Source: Clostridiales bacterium
GTDB lineage: Bacteria > Bacillota > Clostridia > Oscillospirales > Oscillospiraceae
Reading direction: 5' to 3'
DNA length: 18,435 nucleotides
Assembly: GCA_029098065.1 (NCBI GenBank)
Contig: JAQXNP010000144.1
Span: 1 to 18,435, forward strand
The translations under genes were made by a program, and so were the position numbers. Within the stretch, counting starts at the first letter, position 1. Each line of letters opens with the position of its first letter. The notes under the pieces are model-generated. The model made no database searches. It saw only the letters and a program-made list of their open reading frames with translations, and was not told where the DNA came from. Shown here piece by piece: positions 1 to 7,228 of the stretch.

Positions 1-623
1 TTCTTGTGGAGGTGCTTGTGGCGGCCCAGAATCGGGGCGTGGTTGGCCACATCCAGAGGGGTGGTGGGTTGGTCGCTGATGTGGATCTTGGGCCGGCCGC
101 CCACGGCGATGGCAATGACGACCCGCTGGCGCATGCCGCCGGAGAATTCATGGGGATATTGCTTATAGCGGCGCTCAGGCTCGTCGATGCCAACCGCCGC
201 CAGAGCCTCCAGAGTAGCTTTTTTGGCCGCTTCCCCCCGGAGTCCCTGGTGAAGTATGACGGCTTCTTCGATTTGAGCGCCGATGGTTTTCAGCGGGTTG
301 AGGGAGGTCATGGGGTCCTGCATGACCATGGCGATCTCCTTGCCCCGGATTGTCAGCCACTCTTTCTCGGTGGTGAAGGTGGTAAGATCCTTGCCGTCAT
401 ACCAGATGTGGCCTCCCGCAATGGTTCCGTTGGCGTCCAGAAGGCCCATGGCGGACTTGGTGAACACACTTTTACCGGAGCCGGACTCACCTACGATGGC
501 CAGGGATTCGCCCCGGTACACGTCCAGGGAAATGCCCCGGATGGCCTTGAGGACCTGTCCCCGGAGCGTAAAACGGATATCCAGATCCTGAAAGGATAGA
601 ATGACAGGATTGTCTGTTGACAT
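1..623 (-). CDS. Oligopeptide/dipeptide ABC transporter ATP-binding protein (OppD/DppD-like), C-terminus cut by window edge
   Basis: This is the ATPase that powers peptide uptake through the adjacent permeases at the inner face of the membrane. I translated it from ATG at 621-623; a strong AAGGAGGT Shine-Dalgarno sits 8 nt upstream. The visible 207 residues contain Walker A (GESGSGKS, residues 45-52), a Q-loop (MQDP, Q102) and the ABC signature (FSGGMRQR, 160-167). OppD proteins are usually about 320-350 residues, so roughly 120-140 are missing. The last 30 or so residues are odd. Where the family has Walker B followed by a catalytic Glu (ADEPTTALD), this gene reads SDQPTTPLD (D184, Q185), and the sequence then becomes His-rich and loses similarity while staying in frame. 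Identity as a peptide-transporter ATPase is secure from the N-terminal two thirds and from context; function of the tail as read is doubtful. Confidence 0.9.
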   Translation of the reverse strand, partial: MSTDNPVILSFQDLDIRFTLRGQVLKAIRGISLDVYRGESLAIVGESGSGKSVFTKSAMGLLDANGTIAGGHIWYDGKDLTTFTTEKEWLTIRGKEIAMVMQDPMTSLNPLKTIGAQIEEAVILHQGLRGEAAKKATLEALAAVGIDEPERRYKQYPHEFSGGMRQRVVIAIAVGGRPKIHISDQPTTPLDVANHAPILGRHKHLHK

Positions 624-652
624 AAGAGGGACCTCCTTGACTGGGGTCTTAT

Positions 653-685
653 GTTCCGCCGAAGTCCATCGGACGCCGGCGGAAC
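653..685 (-). other. Intergenic hairpin between permease C and ATPase D genes
   Basis: GTTCCGCCG (653-661) and CGGCGGAAC (677-685) form a perfect 9-bp stem. An inner GTCC/GGAC stem (664-667 with 671-674) adds four more pairs. It lies just after the permease C stop and before the ATPase Shine-Dalgarno. No T-run follows on the minus strand, so it is more likely an mRNA-processing or stabilising element, or a partial attenuator, than a full terminator. Confidence 0.5.
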
Positions 686-692
686 GAAAAGG

Positions 693-1721
693 TCAGTTTA
701 CGTGGTTCTTGGGATCGGCGGCGTCGGCAAAGGCGTTTCCGATGATATAGAAGCACACCGTCACCACAGACAGAGCCACGCAGGGAATGACCAGCTGATA
801 CATCAGGGAAGAACTGGAGATCAGGGAGCGGCCCTTGATAATGAGGGTTCCCAGGGACGGCGTGTCCAGAGGAAGGCCCAGGCCGATATAGGTCAGGAAT
901 ACCTCATCGGTGATGGCGGTGGGAACGGCCAGGGCTACCTGGAGCATAATGACTGAGATGAGGTAGGGGAGCAGATTGCGGACCATGATCCGCCAGGTGC
1001 TGCTGCCCAGGCAGCGGGATGCCAGGTTATAATCCCGGTCCCGGATGATGATGATCTGGTTGCGGATCAGCCGGGCCATCGGCAGCCAGCCCACAATGCA
1101 CATGGAGATGATCATGGTGGACATGGAGGGGCGGAGGATATAGGAGATCAGAATCAGAATGATCGTCCGGGGCACATTGTCCACGATATTGTAGATCTCG
1201 GTGAAGATCCGGTCCAGCTTGCGGACATAGCCCCAGATGATCCCCATAGTGACGCCGATGACGCACTGGGAGAGGGCCACCACAAAGCCGATGAAAAGGC
1301 TGGTCCGGGTGCCGAACCAGATGCGGGACCACAAATCCTGTCCCAGATCATTGGTGCCGAAAAGGAAGCCCTGCTCGCCGGGTTTCAGATTTTTCAGAAG
1401 GTTGTCCGATTCATCATAAAGAATGGTGATGGGATCGTTCTGATTGGGGAGATAGGGCTGAATAAAGGTGAAAATCAGTATGGCCGCCAGGAAAATGATG
1501 AGGACCCGGGCCAGCTTGTTATTCCAGAAAACACGGAAAGTGGCCCGCCAGTAGGAATAGTTGGAGTAGGCCGTCCGCTCAGCCGCGGCGGCATCGTATT
1601 TTGCCGGAGTAAAGAGGTCGGGATCCAGAGCGTCGACTTCCTCCGGGGTGAGGTCTTTCCGGAGTTGGTCGGTGAGGGCGCCGCCCAGCTGCTCAACCTT
1701 GTGTTTTCCAAAGAGTCCCAT
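693..1721 (-). CDS. Peptide ABC transporter permease, OppC/DppC-like
   Basis: An integral membrane subunit (342 aa) that forms the peptide channel with the OppB-like partner. Features typical of OppC-type permeases are present: a cytoplasmic N-terminal extension, a first membrane segment (about 72-90), the FGTNDLGQDLWSR block (121-133), then further hydrophobic segments. An EAA-type loop follows (LASRCLG..., about 233-252, ending LLP), which docks onto the ATPase. The ATG at 1719-1721 starts 3 nt after the stop of the OppB gene, implying translational coupling. The N-terminal 60 residues are longer than in many OppC proteins and rich in charged and Ala residues. Specificity cannot be read from the permease; the epimerase at the head of the operon suggests short, possibly murein-derived, peptides. 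Confidence 0.93.
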   Translation of the reverse strand: MGLFGKHKVEQLGGALTDQLRKDLTPEEVDALDPDLFTPAKYDAAAAERTAYSNYSYWRATFRVFWNNKLARVLIIFLAAILIFTFIQPYLPNQNDPITILYDESDNLLKNLKPGEQGFLFGTNDLGQDLWSRIWFGTRTSLFIGFVVALSQCVIGVTMGIIWGYVRKLDRIFTEIYNIVDNVPRTIILILISYILRPSMSTMIISMCIVGWLPMARLIRNQIIIIRDRDYNLASRCLGSSTWRIMVRNLLPYLISVIMLQVALAVPTAITDEVFLTYIGLGLPLDTPSLGTLIIKGRSLISSSSLMYQLVIPCVALSVVTVCFYIIGNAFADAADPKNHVN

Positions 1722-1724
1722 AAC

Positions 1725-2675
1725 TCAACGCGCCCCCCCTTGTTTAGACAGTTTAATGCGGGGATCCACTACCGCCATCAGCAGGTCGCCCAGCAGGAGG
1801 CCGAGAATACCCATGCAGGCGTAGATCAGGACCAGTGCCTGCACCATAGTATTGTCCTGACGCTTGATGACATCAATGAGCAGACCGCCCATGCCGGGAA
1901 TCGAGAACAGGGACTCCACATAGATGGAACCCATAATGGTCAGCAGCAGGGAGGAGGGGAGCAGCTGGACCATGGGGACGAAGGCGTTGCGGAAAACATG
2001 CTTGTACATGATATCCCGCCTGGACACGCCCTTGGCCATAGCCAGTTTGACATAATCGGAGTTGAGCTGATCCACCATGTACCGGCGCATCCACATGGCG
2101 TAGTTGGCGATATTGCCCAAGGAGAGGCAGATGATGGGCAGAATCCAGGTGGATACATCGTTCTTGTTGAAGAGCATGGACACGCCCAGGGCCTTGGAGC
2201 CATAGATCTGGATAAAGAGATAAAAGACTACCACCGGCACGGCGTTGAGCAGGACGATGAAGCCGGTGCCCAGTTTATCCGGCCACTTTCCTTTGAACCG
2301 GCTCATGACCACGCCCAGGGGGATGCCGACCACCAGGGCCAGCAGCATGGCGAGGGCCCCCAGGGTCAGGGAGATGGGGATCTTGGGAGCCAGGATCTCG
2401 GTGATGGGAACTTTGGGGCGGTAGATCCAGGAGGTGCCCAGATCGCCGTGGAAGAGATTGACATAAAAATTCTTGAGCTGGACGTGAATGGGGTCCAGCA
2501 GGCCCAGATTGCGCAGAGAGTTTTCAATGGTCTCGGCGCTCATCTTCTCATAGCCGGCGCCCAGGTAGCCCTCTATGGGCATCATGCGCAGCAGCAGGAA
2601 GATGATGGTGGTGATGATGAAAAGAGAAAGAACAGCCATGGCCAGCCGTTTCAGGATATATTTTAATGTTTCCAT
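1725..2675 (-). CDS. Peptide ABC transporter permease, OppB/DppB-like
   Basis: First permease subunit of the transporter, 316 aa from the chosen start. I chose ATG at 2673-2675 (METLKYILKR) because AAAGGAG lies at the right distance upstream and OppB proteins normally begin this way. An in-frame extension to 2738 would start inside an intergenic hairpin and adds unrelated residues. The N-terminal membrane segment (about 10-30) is followed by the OppB landmark HGDLGTSW (76-83), several hydrophobic segments, an EAA-type loop (MAKGVSRRDIMYKHVFRN, about 213-230) and the conserved ESLFSIPGMGGL (254-265). It sits between the binding protein and the OppC gene, and the two permease genes are 3 nt apart. 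Assignment to the Opp/Dpp/Nik family is firm; the exact substrate is not. Confidence 0.94.
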   Translation of the reverse strand: METLKYILKRLAMAVLSLFIITTIIFLLLRMMPIEGYLGAGYEKMSAETIENSLRNLGLLDPIHVQLKNFYVNLFHGDLGTSWIYRPKVPITEILAPKIPISLTLGALAMLLALVVGIPLGVVMSRFKGKWPDKLGTGFIVLLNAVPVVVFYLFIQIYGSKALGVSMLFNKNDVSTWILPIICLSLGNIANYAMWMRRYMVDQLNSDYVKLAMAKGVSRRDIMYKHVFRNAFVPMVQLLPSSLLLTIMGSIYVESLFSIPGMGGLLIDVIKRQDNTMVQALVLIYACMGILGLLLGDLLMAVVDPRIKLSKQGGAR

Positions 2676-2702
2676 AGCGGACTCCTTTCGCGGGGTTTCA
2701 CA

Positions 2703-2739
2703 CTTGGAACAGGGCGCGGGAACCGTACCCTGTTCCAAG
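2703..2739 (-). other. Intergenic hairpin just upstream of permease B
   Basis: CTTGGAACAGGG (2703-2714) pairs perfectly with CCCTGTTCCAAG (2728-2739), a 12-bp stem with a 13-nt loop that can form a short inner CGG/CCG stem. It is the second of two hairpins in the 166-nt gap between the binding-protein gene and permease B, about 14 nt before the permease Shine-Dalgarno. There is no U-tract. Confidence 0.55.
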
Positions 2740-2770
2740 GGAGAAGCCCCCCAAATTCATGAAACGGGAA

Positions 2771-2805
2771 TGCTCTGGACCTGCCCGGCGGGCAGGTCCA
2801 GAGCA
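2771..2805 (-). other. Perfect 16-bp intergenic hairpin after the peptide-binding protein gene
   Basis: TGCTCTGGACCTGCCC (2771-2786) and its exact reverse complement (2790-2805) enclose a 3-nt loop. It begins about 36 nt beyond the stop of the binding-protein gene on the minus strand and is followed by ATTCCCGTTTC rather than a proper U-run. Such elements between a binding-protein gene and its permease genes commonly stabilise the upstream mRNA or partly end transcription, so that binding protein exceeds permease. That role is inferred here. Confidence 0.65.
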
Positions 2806-2841
2806 AATTCCGGGGCGGGATTTGCTTGTGCGGAGGGGAGA

Positions 2842-4770
2842 TCACTGGGCGGCTTTGGCCAGCGCCGCCTCACGCTCGGTCTCCCACTGCTCTTCCTGGG
2901 CGTAATACTCGTCCATGGAGATGGGGGTGTCCAGCAGATGGAGGCCCTCAAACTTCTCGGAGGAGACGCCGAAGGGGGCGTAGCTGCCGTCAAAGACGGA
3001 CAGCTTGGAGACTACATAGCCGTCCCCACTCTGGCGGTGGAAGGGAACCACAAAGGCGTGGTTGATCAGATAGGCCTCGGCGTCGGCAAAGGCGGTGTAG
3101 CGGGCGGTCATGTCCAGCTTTTCATCCTTGCCTTCCTGCACCATCTTGATATAGACGGTCTCGGGAGTGCCGATGAATTTCTCTTCATCAAAGACACCGG
3201 CCTTCATATCGTCGGCGGTATAGGTCCGTCCGGTCTGGTACTGAGGATCGGTGCACAGTTCGGGCCAGTTGTAGGTGTAGCCCAGGCTCCAGGGATCGGT
3301 GTAGGTCTCGGGATCGGCGTAGTCGGGGCCCCAGTTGCAGAGCATCAGGGCGTACTTGCCCGCCCGGCGGGTCTCGCTGAGGAAGTTGGTAGAGGGACCG
3401 GCCTCCACGATGATGTCAATGTAGTCCTTGCCCAGCAGGCCTTCCAGCTGCTGCTCCAGAATCTGGCAGCTCTCGCCCCAGTAGGGGGTGCTGGGGTTGT
3501 AGGTCATGAGGATCTTCACCGGGAAGGTGGCGCCCGCGGCGGTAAGCTCCTCCACGGCCTTCTCTTTGTAGGACAGAGCCTCGTCGGCGTTAAAGGGATC
3601 GGTATCGGAGATCACCTTCAGATCGCCCAGCTCAGTGTAATCAATGCCGTCCACGCTGACGAAGCCGGAGGGGGTGATGGTGCGCAGCAGGTTGGCCTCG
3701 GGATTGAAGGGCTCATAGGCGCTCTCGGCCTTGACCCGGTCAATGCCCCGGGCGATGGACAGACGGAAGTTCTCATTATTGACCGCGATCTTCCAGTTGT
3801 CGGGCTCGTAGGAGGCGTCAAACTGAGGATCAAAGTTGAAGAGCCACCAGTAGGTGTAGGAACTCAGCCGGGTGGGACGGACCAGATCCTTGGTGTCATC
3901 CTGAGTCATCCAGTCGTTGAGGAGCTCAGAGGTGATCTTGGCCTCGTCAATGGCGCCCTGGCGGTACATCTCGGGAGCCAGCTTGGTGGCCTCGGCGTTG
4001 TAGGTGCGCTCGATGCGGTCGATAGAGACGTTATCAGCGTTCCAGTAGTTGGGGTTCTTGACCCAGACCTGCTCCTCCTGGGGGCTGAAGGTCTCGCAGA
4101 TGTAGCCGCCGCAGTAGAGAATGGTGTCGGCGCTGGTGCCGAAGCGGTCGCCCACTTCCTCCAGGAACTGGCCGTTCACAGGCATAAAGCACACATAGCT
4201 GAGCATGGACAGGAAGTAGGGGCAGGGAGCTTCCAGCGTGTACTCCAGAGTCTTCTCATCCAGGGCCTTGACACCGATCTCGTTGGGATCGGAGATCTCG
4301 CCGGAATAGAAGCGCTGGGCGTTCTTGATGACGCTGGAGATGATGTCATAGGTCTTGGAATCGTGGGCAGGATCGCATACGTAGTGCATGGAGTCCACGA
4401 AGTCCTGGGCAGTGACGGGGGCGTACTCCTCTCCGGCGGAGGTGTACCAGTTGACACCGTCCCGGAGGGTGAAGGTCCAGGTCAGACCGTCCTCGCTGGT
4501 GGTCCAGTCAGTGGCCAGGGAGCCATAGGCCACGCCATACTCATCATAGGCGATCAGGGTGTCCACAAAGTTGGCCGCCGGACGGAATTCCACCTGGGTG
4601 GAGGTGTAGAGGTAGTTGAGGGTGGTGACCTCCACGTCGTAGAGCTCGCGGAAGACCACTTGGTCGCCTCCGGCGTTGCTGCCGGAGGGGGCCTTGTCTC
4701 CGCCGCAGGCAGCAAGGCTGAGCAGCATAGAGGAGGCGAGGCCGAATGCGGTGAGTTTACGCAGGTTCAT
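2842..4770 (-). CDS. Peptide-binding lipoprotein of an ABC transporter (OppA/DppA-like, SBP family 5)
   Basis: Extracellular solute-binding lipoprotein (642 aa from ATG at 4768-4770) that captures peptide and delivers it to the permeases. An AAGGAGA Shine-Dalgarno lies about 6 nt upstream; a 15-codon in-frame upstream extension is less plausible because the signal peptide starts at the chosen Met. The N-terminus is a textbook lipoprotein signal: MNLRKL, a hydrophobic stretch, then lipobox LAAC with Cys22, followed by a flexible GGDKAPSGSNAGG linker. The body has family-5 features such as FTLRDGVNWYTS, the V-T-A-Q-D-F motif, a KNPNYWNAD-type segment and a late aromatic, Asp-rich region near the C-terminus. 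At 642 aa it is longer than the usual 520-560 aa. No N-terminal pairing or catalytic domain is visible to explain the extra length. Confidence 0.93.
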   Translation of the reverse strand: MNLRKLTAFGLASSMLLSLAACGGDKAPSGSNAGGDQVVFRELYDVEVTTLNYLYTSTQVEFRPAANFVDTLIAYDEYGVAYGSLATDWTTSEDGLTWTFTLRDGVNWYTSAGEEYAPVTAQDFVDSMHYVCDPAHDSKTYDIISSVIKNAQRFYSGEISDPNEIGVKALDEKTLEYTLEAPCPYFLSMLSYVCFMPVNGQFLEEVGDRFGTSADTILYCGGYICETFSPQEEQVWVKNPNYWNADNVSIDRIERTYNAEATKLAPEMYRQGAIDEAKITSELLNDWMTQDDTKDLVRPTRLSSYTYWWLFNFDPQFDASYEPDNWKIAVNNENFRLSIARGIDRVKAESAYEPFNPEANLLRTITPSGFVSVDGIDYTELGDLKVISDTDPFNADEALSYKEKAVEELTAAGATFPVKILMTYNPSTPYWGESCQILEQQLEGLLGKDYIDIIVEAGPSTNFLSETRRAGKYALMLCNWGPDYADPETYTDPWSLGYTYNWPELCTDPQYQTGRTYTADDMKAGVFDEEKFIGTPETVYIKMVQEGKDEKLDMTARYTAFADAEAYLINHAFVVPFHRQSGDGYVVSKLSVFDGSYAPFGVSSEKFEGLHLLDTPISMDEYYAQEEQWETEREAALAKAAQ

Positions 4771-4917
4771 ACTTATGTCTCCTTCTTTCCTTTTGTTTTG
4801 CCAAGCGCACCCCATTGTGCGACAGAGCGTTTATCATCACCGCCGGGGCGGGAATGACTGCGCGGGGGCTCCACTCTCCGGAAGGAGCGGAAAAAGCAGG
4901 GGTCCGGTGATCCGGAG
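4771..4917 (-). other. 147-nt gap between epimerase and binding-protein genes with two small stems
   Basis: No gene seen. Immediately after the epimerase stop a 5-bp stem TCCGG/CCGGA (4903-4907 with 4912-4916) is followed on the minus strand by CCCCTGCTTTTTCC, which could act as a weak terminator or attenuator. GCTCC/GGAGC (4868-4872 with 4884-4888) is a second small stem. I saw no convincing sigma-A promoter for the binding protein here, so read-through from the epimerase promoter is my default. Confidence 0.35.
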
Positions 4918-6006
4918 TCATTGCCAGTCAGAACAGGGAATGCTGCCCACGCCGATACCGGGGTCATCGGTGAGGGTGATGGTGGGACCGTCAAAGACCG
5001 GCCCGCCGGTAAAGGGATCCTCAGCACACAGGGAGGGACCATCCAGATCCGCCCGGGTGATGACGCCCTTGGCCGCACACAGATGGGCGGCGGCGGAAAC
5101 GGCGATCTTGCTCTCCAGCATACAGCCGATCATACACTCCACTCCGAAGGTCTCGGCGATGGCGCACAGCCGGAGGGCGGGCCAGATGCCTCCCGCCTTC
5201 ATCAGTTTGATGTTGATGAGGTCGGCGGCCCGCTCCTGGATGACCCTGACCGCGTCCCGGGGGGAGAAAACCGACTCATCGGCCAGAATGGGCGTGTTCA
5301 CATGGGCGGTGACATATTTCATGCCTTCGAAATCCCAGGCGGGGACAGGCTGCTCCACCAGATCCGCGTCCAGACCCGCGTTCTCCAGCTCGGAGATGAT
5401 GCGTACGGCCTCCCGGGGCTGCCAGCCCTGGTTGGCGTCCACCCGGATGGCGACCTCAGGTCCCACCGCCCGGCGGATGGCCATCAGCCGTTCCACGTCC
5501 CGGCGGCCCTCTTTGCCCACTTTGATCTTCAGGGTGTGAAAGCCCCGCTCCACGGCCTCCAGGCTGTCCCGGACCATTTCGTCCACCGGGTTGACGGAGA
5601 TGGTCAGATCGGTCTCAAAGCTCCGCTTGGCGCCGCCCAGCAGCTGCCAGAGAGGGGCGTTCCGGCTCTTGCCCCACAGATCCAGAAGGGCCATGTCCAC
5701 CGCCGCCTTGGCGGTGGTGTTATGGACCATGGAATTCTGGAGTCTGGACATGACGGCGTCCAGGTCGTCCAGATCCATGCCGATGAGAGCCGGGGCAATG
5801 AATTCCTTCACGGCGCAGCGTACCGAGCCCTTGGTGTCACCGGTGATCACAGCGGTGGGGGGCGCTTCGCCGTAACCCACCTGACCGTCGCTGCCCACCG
5901 CCCGGACCACGATATCGTCCAGATGTTCTACCGTGCGCAGAGCGGTCTTGAACGGATGGGCCAGAGGCAGAGCAATCTGACCCACCTGAATATCACGAAT
6001 AACCAT
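4918..6006 (-). CDS. Enolase-superfamily dipeptide epimerase (L-Ala-D/L-Glu epimerase-like, YkfB/YcjG family)
   Basis: Predicted cytoplasmic Mg-dependent racemase/epimerase of 362 aa, the normal length for the muconate-lactonising subgroup. Catalytic elements are all present: the K-x-K pair (K160, K162), metal ligands D190 (RVDANQGW), E218 (EQP) and D243 (ADES), and the second general base K267 (NIKLMKAGG). The late motif ADLDGP supplies two aspartates (D320, D322) in the D-x-D arrangement that in known L-Ala-D/L-Glu epimerases binds the dipeptide amino group. That is the main reason for choosing dipeptide epimerase over o-succinylbenzoate synthase or muconate cycloisomerase. Start ATG at 6004-6006 has GGGAGGC upstream. 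It heads the peptide-transporter operon, which suggests imported dipeptides are its substrate, as in Bacillus ykf-type operons. Exact dipeptide specificity is open. Confidence 0.85.
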   Translation of the reverse strand: MVIRDIQVGQIALPLAHPFKTALRTVEHLDDIVVRAVGSDGQVGYGEAPPTAVITGDTKGSVRCAVKEFIAPALIGMDLDDLDAVMSRLQNSMVHNTTAKAAVDMALLDLWGKSRNAPLWQLLGGAKRSFETDLTISVNPVDEMVRDSLEAVERGFHTLKIKVGKEGRRDVERLMAIRRAVGPEVAIRVDANQGWQPREAVRIISELENAGLDADLVEQPVPAWDFEGMKYVTAHVNTPILADESVFSPRDAVRVIQERAADLINIKLMKAGGIWPALRLCAIAETFGVECMIGCMLESKIAVSAAAHLCAAKGVITRADLDGPSLCAEDPFTGGPVFDGPTITLTDDPGIGVGSIPCSDWQ

Positions 6007-6019
6007 GGGAAACGCCTCC

Positions 6020-6035
6020 CAAACAAAAGTGTTTG
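6020..6035. promoter_or_regulatory. Palindrome CAAACA-N4-TGTTTG in the epimerase 5' leader
   Basis: A perfect 6-bp inverted repeat with a 4-bp spacer, 14 bp upstream of the epimerase start and just outside its Shine-Dalgarno. It may be an operator half of the divergent control region or a small mRNA stem; the sequence alone does not decide. Confidence 0.35.
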
Positions 6036-6059
6036 TATAATTTTTGCATAATATAAAAA

Positions 6060-6076
6060 GTTAAAACAATTTTAAC
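6060..6076. promoter_or_regulatory. Palindrome GTTAAAA-CAA-TTTTAAC, candidate operator overlapping the epimerase -10
   Basis: Two perfect 7-bp arms with a 3-bp centre. It overlaps the predicted minus-strand -10 element (6069-6074), a position where a bound repressor would block the transporter operon. The divergent WYL regulator is the obvious candidate binder (inference). Confidence 0.5.
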
Positions 6077-6097
6077 ACGTTTTAAATCGTTTGTAAA
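6069..6097 (-). promoter_or_regulatory. Predicted sigma-A promoter of the epimerase/peptide transporter operon
   Basis: On the minus strand TTTACA (6092-6097) and TAAAAT (6069-6074) are separated by exactly 17 bp in an AT-rich block, upstream of the first gene of the operon. The predicted transcript would start near 6062, giving a leader of about 55 nt. Confidence 0.55.
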
Positions 6098-6182
6098 GAA
6101 AAATGCAAGTGGGAACGGGAAAAGTTGCAGAGATCTTTCATGGAGCTTGTCGGGGAGCCGGAGATGTGCTATGGTTAATAGA

Positions 6183-6215
6183 GTCCGTTTTATCGGACAT
6201 AAAATTTGATATACT
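6183..6215 (+). promoter_or_regulatory. Predicted promoter and dyad of the WYL regulator gene
   Basis: A good -10 (TATACT, 6210-6215) has a weak -35 (GTTTTA, 6187-6192) at 17 bp. The stem GTCCG/CGGAC (6183-6187 with 6194-6198) overlaps the -35, so it could be an autoregulatory site. Transcription would begin near 6222, only about 19 nt before the start codon, leaving just the Shine-Dalgarno. Confidence 0.45.
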
Positions 6216-6240
6216 CGGGCGAGAAAAGGAGGGAAGGCGC

Positions 6241-7224
6241 ATGTCCAAGAAAAGCAATCAGAAGGCAAAGCTGCTCATCCTGCGGGAAATGCTGCTGCGG
6301 CAGGGGGATGAAGAGCATCCCATCCCGACCCGGGAACTGCTGGAGGAGCTGGACCGGCATGGAATTCCCGCTGAGCGCAAAAGCATATACAGTGATATGG
6401 AGATCCTTCGGGAGACCGGGCTGGACGTGCAGTTCCGAAAGGGAAAGCCGGGGGGCTGGTTTGTGGGAGAGCGGGATTTCGAACTGCCTGAGCTCAAACT
6501 GCTGGTGGACGCGGTGCAGTCCTGCCGGTTCATCAGCCGGAGAAAAAGCCGGGCCCTGATCCGCAAGCTGGAGAGCCTTACCAGCGTAGGACAGGCCAGA
6601 CAGCTTCAGAGACAGGTCTATGTGGAGGACCGGGTGAAAACGGGAAACGAGGGGGTCTATTACGCCATCGACAAGCTCCACACTGCCATTGCCGGCGGCC
6701 GGGCGGTGACCTTCCAGTATTTTGACTACAACGTAAAAAAGGAAAAAGTCTTTCGCCGGGAGGGGAAACGGTATACCGTCTCCCCCTACGGGCTCATCTG
6801 GGGGGACGAGAATTTCTACTATCTGGTGGGATGGGATCACGCCCTGGGAGAGCTGCGCCACTACCGGGTGGACCGGATGGCCAGCCTGACGGTGACCGGC
6901 CTGCCCAGGCGGGGGGACGGGAGCTGTGAGAATTTCGACCTGGTCCAATACGGGCAGAAGCATTTTCACATGTTCTCCGGACGGGAGGCGAAGATACGCC
7001 TGCTGTGTGAAAACCGGTTTGTCAACGTGATGCTGGACCGGTTCGGGCAGGAGGTGATGCTTATCCCGGAGGGGGAGGACCGCTTCGCCCTGACAGTGGA
7101 CGCGGTGGTGTCCCCTCAGTTTTACGGCTGGCTGTTCGGCCTGGGGACAGGGGTGAAGCTGACCGATCCGGACTGGGCGGCGGCGGAATACCGGGCCATG
7201 CTGGCTGAGGCGATAGAGAGATAA
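6241..7224 (+). CDS. WYL-domain transcriptional regulator (YafY/DeoR-type HTH)
   Basis: Probable ligand-responsive DNA-binding regulator of 327 aa. I chose ATG at 6241 because AAAAGGAGGG lies about 7 nt upstream; an in-frame extension to 6103 would run through the predicted promoter. Residues about 10-75 form a winged helix-turn-helix of the WYL-family type, with AERKSIYSDMEIL as the recognition segment and GGWFVGERDF as the wing. Residues about 140-215 are the WYL domain, with VTFQYFDY, SPYGLIWGDENFYYLVGWD and LRHYRVDRM all recognisable. A C-terminal extension (about 245-327) matches the usual WCX region. It is divergent from the epimerase/transporter operon across a 234-bp AT-rich region with palindromes, so it probably controls that operon and perhaps itself. 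Its effector is unknown. Confidence 0.9.
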   Translation: MSKKSNQKAKLLILREMLLRQGDEEHPIPTRELLEELDRHGIPAERKSIYSDMEILRETGLDVQFRKGKPGGWFVGERDFELPELKLLVDAVQSCRFISRRKSRALIRKLESLTSVGQARQLQRQVYVEDRVKTGNEGVYYAIDKLHTAIAGGRAVTFQYFDYNVKKEKVFRREGKRYTVSPYGLIWGDENFYYLVGWDHALGELRHYRVDRMASLTVTGLPRRGDGSCENFDLVQYGQKHFHMFSGREAKIRLLCENRFVNVMLDRFGQEVMLIPEGEDRFALTVDAVVSPQFYGWLFGLGTGVKLTDPDWAAAEYRAMLAEAIER

Positions 7225-7228
7225 GAAT

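Noticed and set aside
2676..2738. A longer N-terminus for permease B starting at 2738
   Set aside because: The extra residues are encoded by an intergenic hairpin, and the Shine-Dalgarno at about 2683-2689 fits the ATG at 2675.
2771..2805. Rho-independent terminator after the peptide-binding protein gene
   Set aside because: The stem is excellent but no U-tract follows on the minus strand, and the permease genes downstream have no visible promoter.
2575..4857. A 760-codon plus-strand open frame opposite the peptide-binding protein gene
   Set aside because: Same antisense effect. The minus-strand frame has a lipoprotein signal, Shine-Dalgarno and family-5 motifs, while the plus frame has none.
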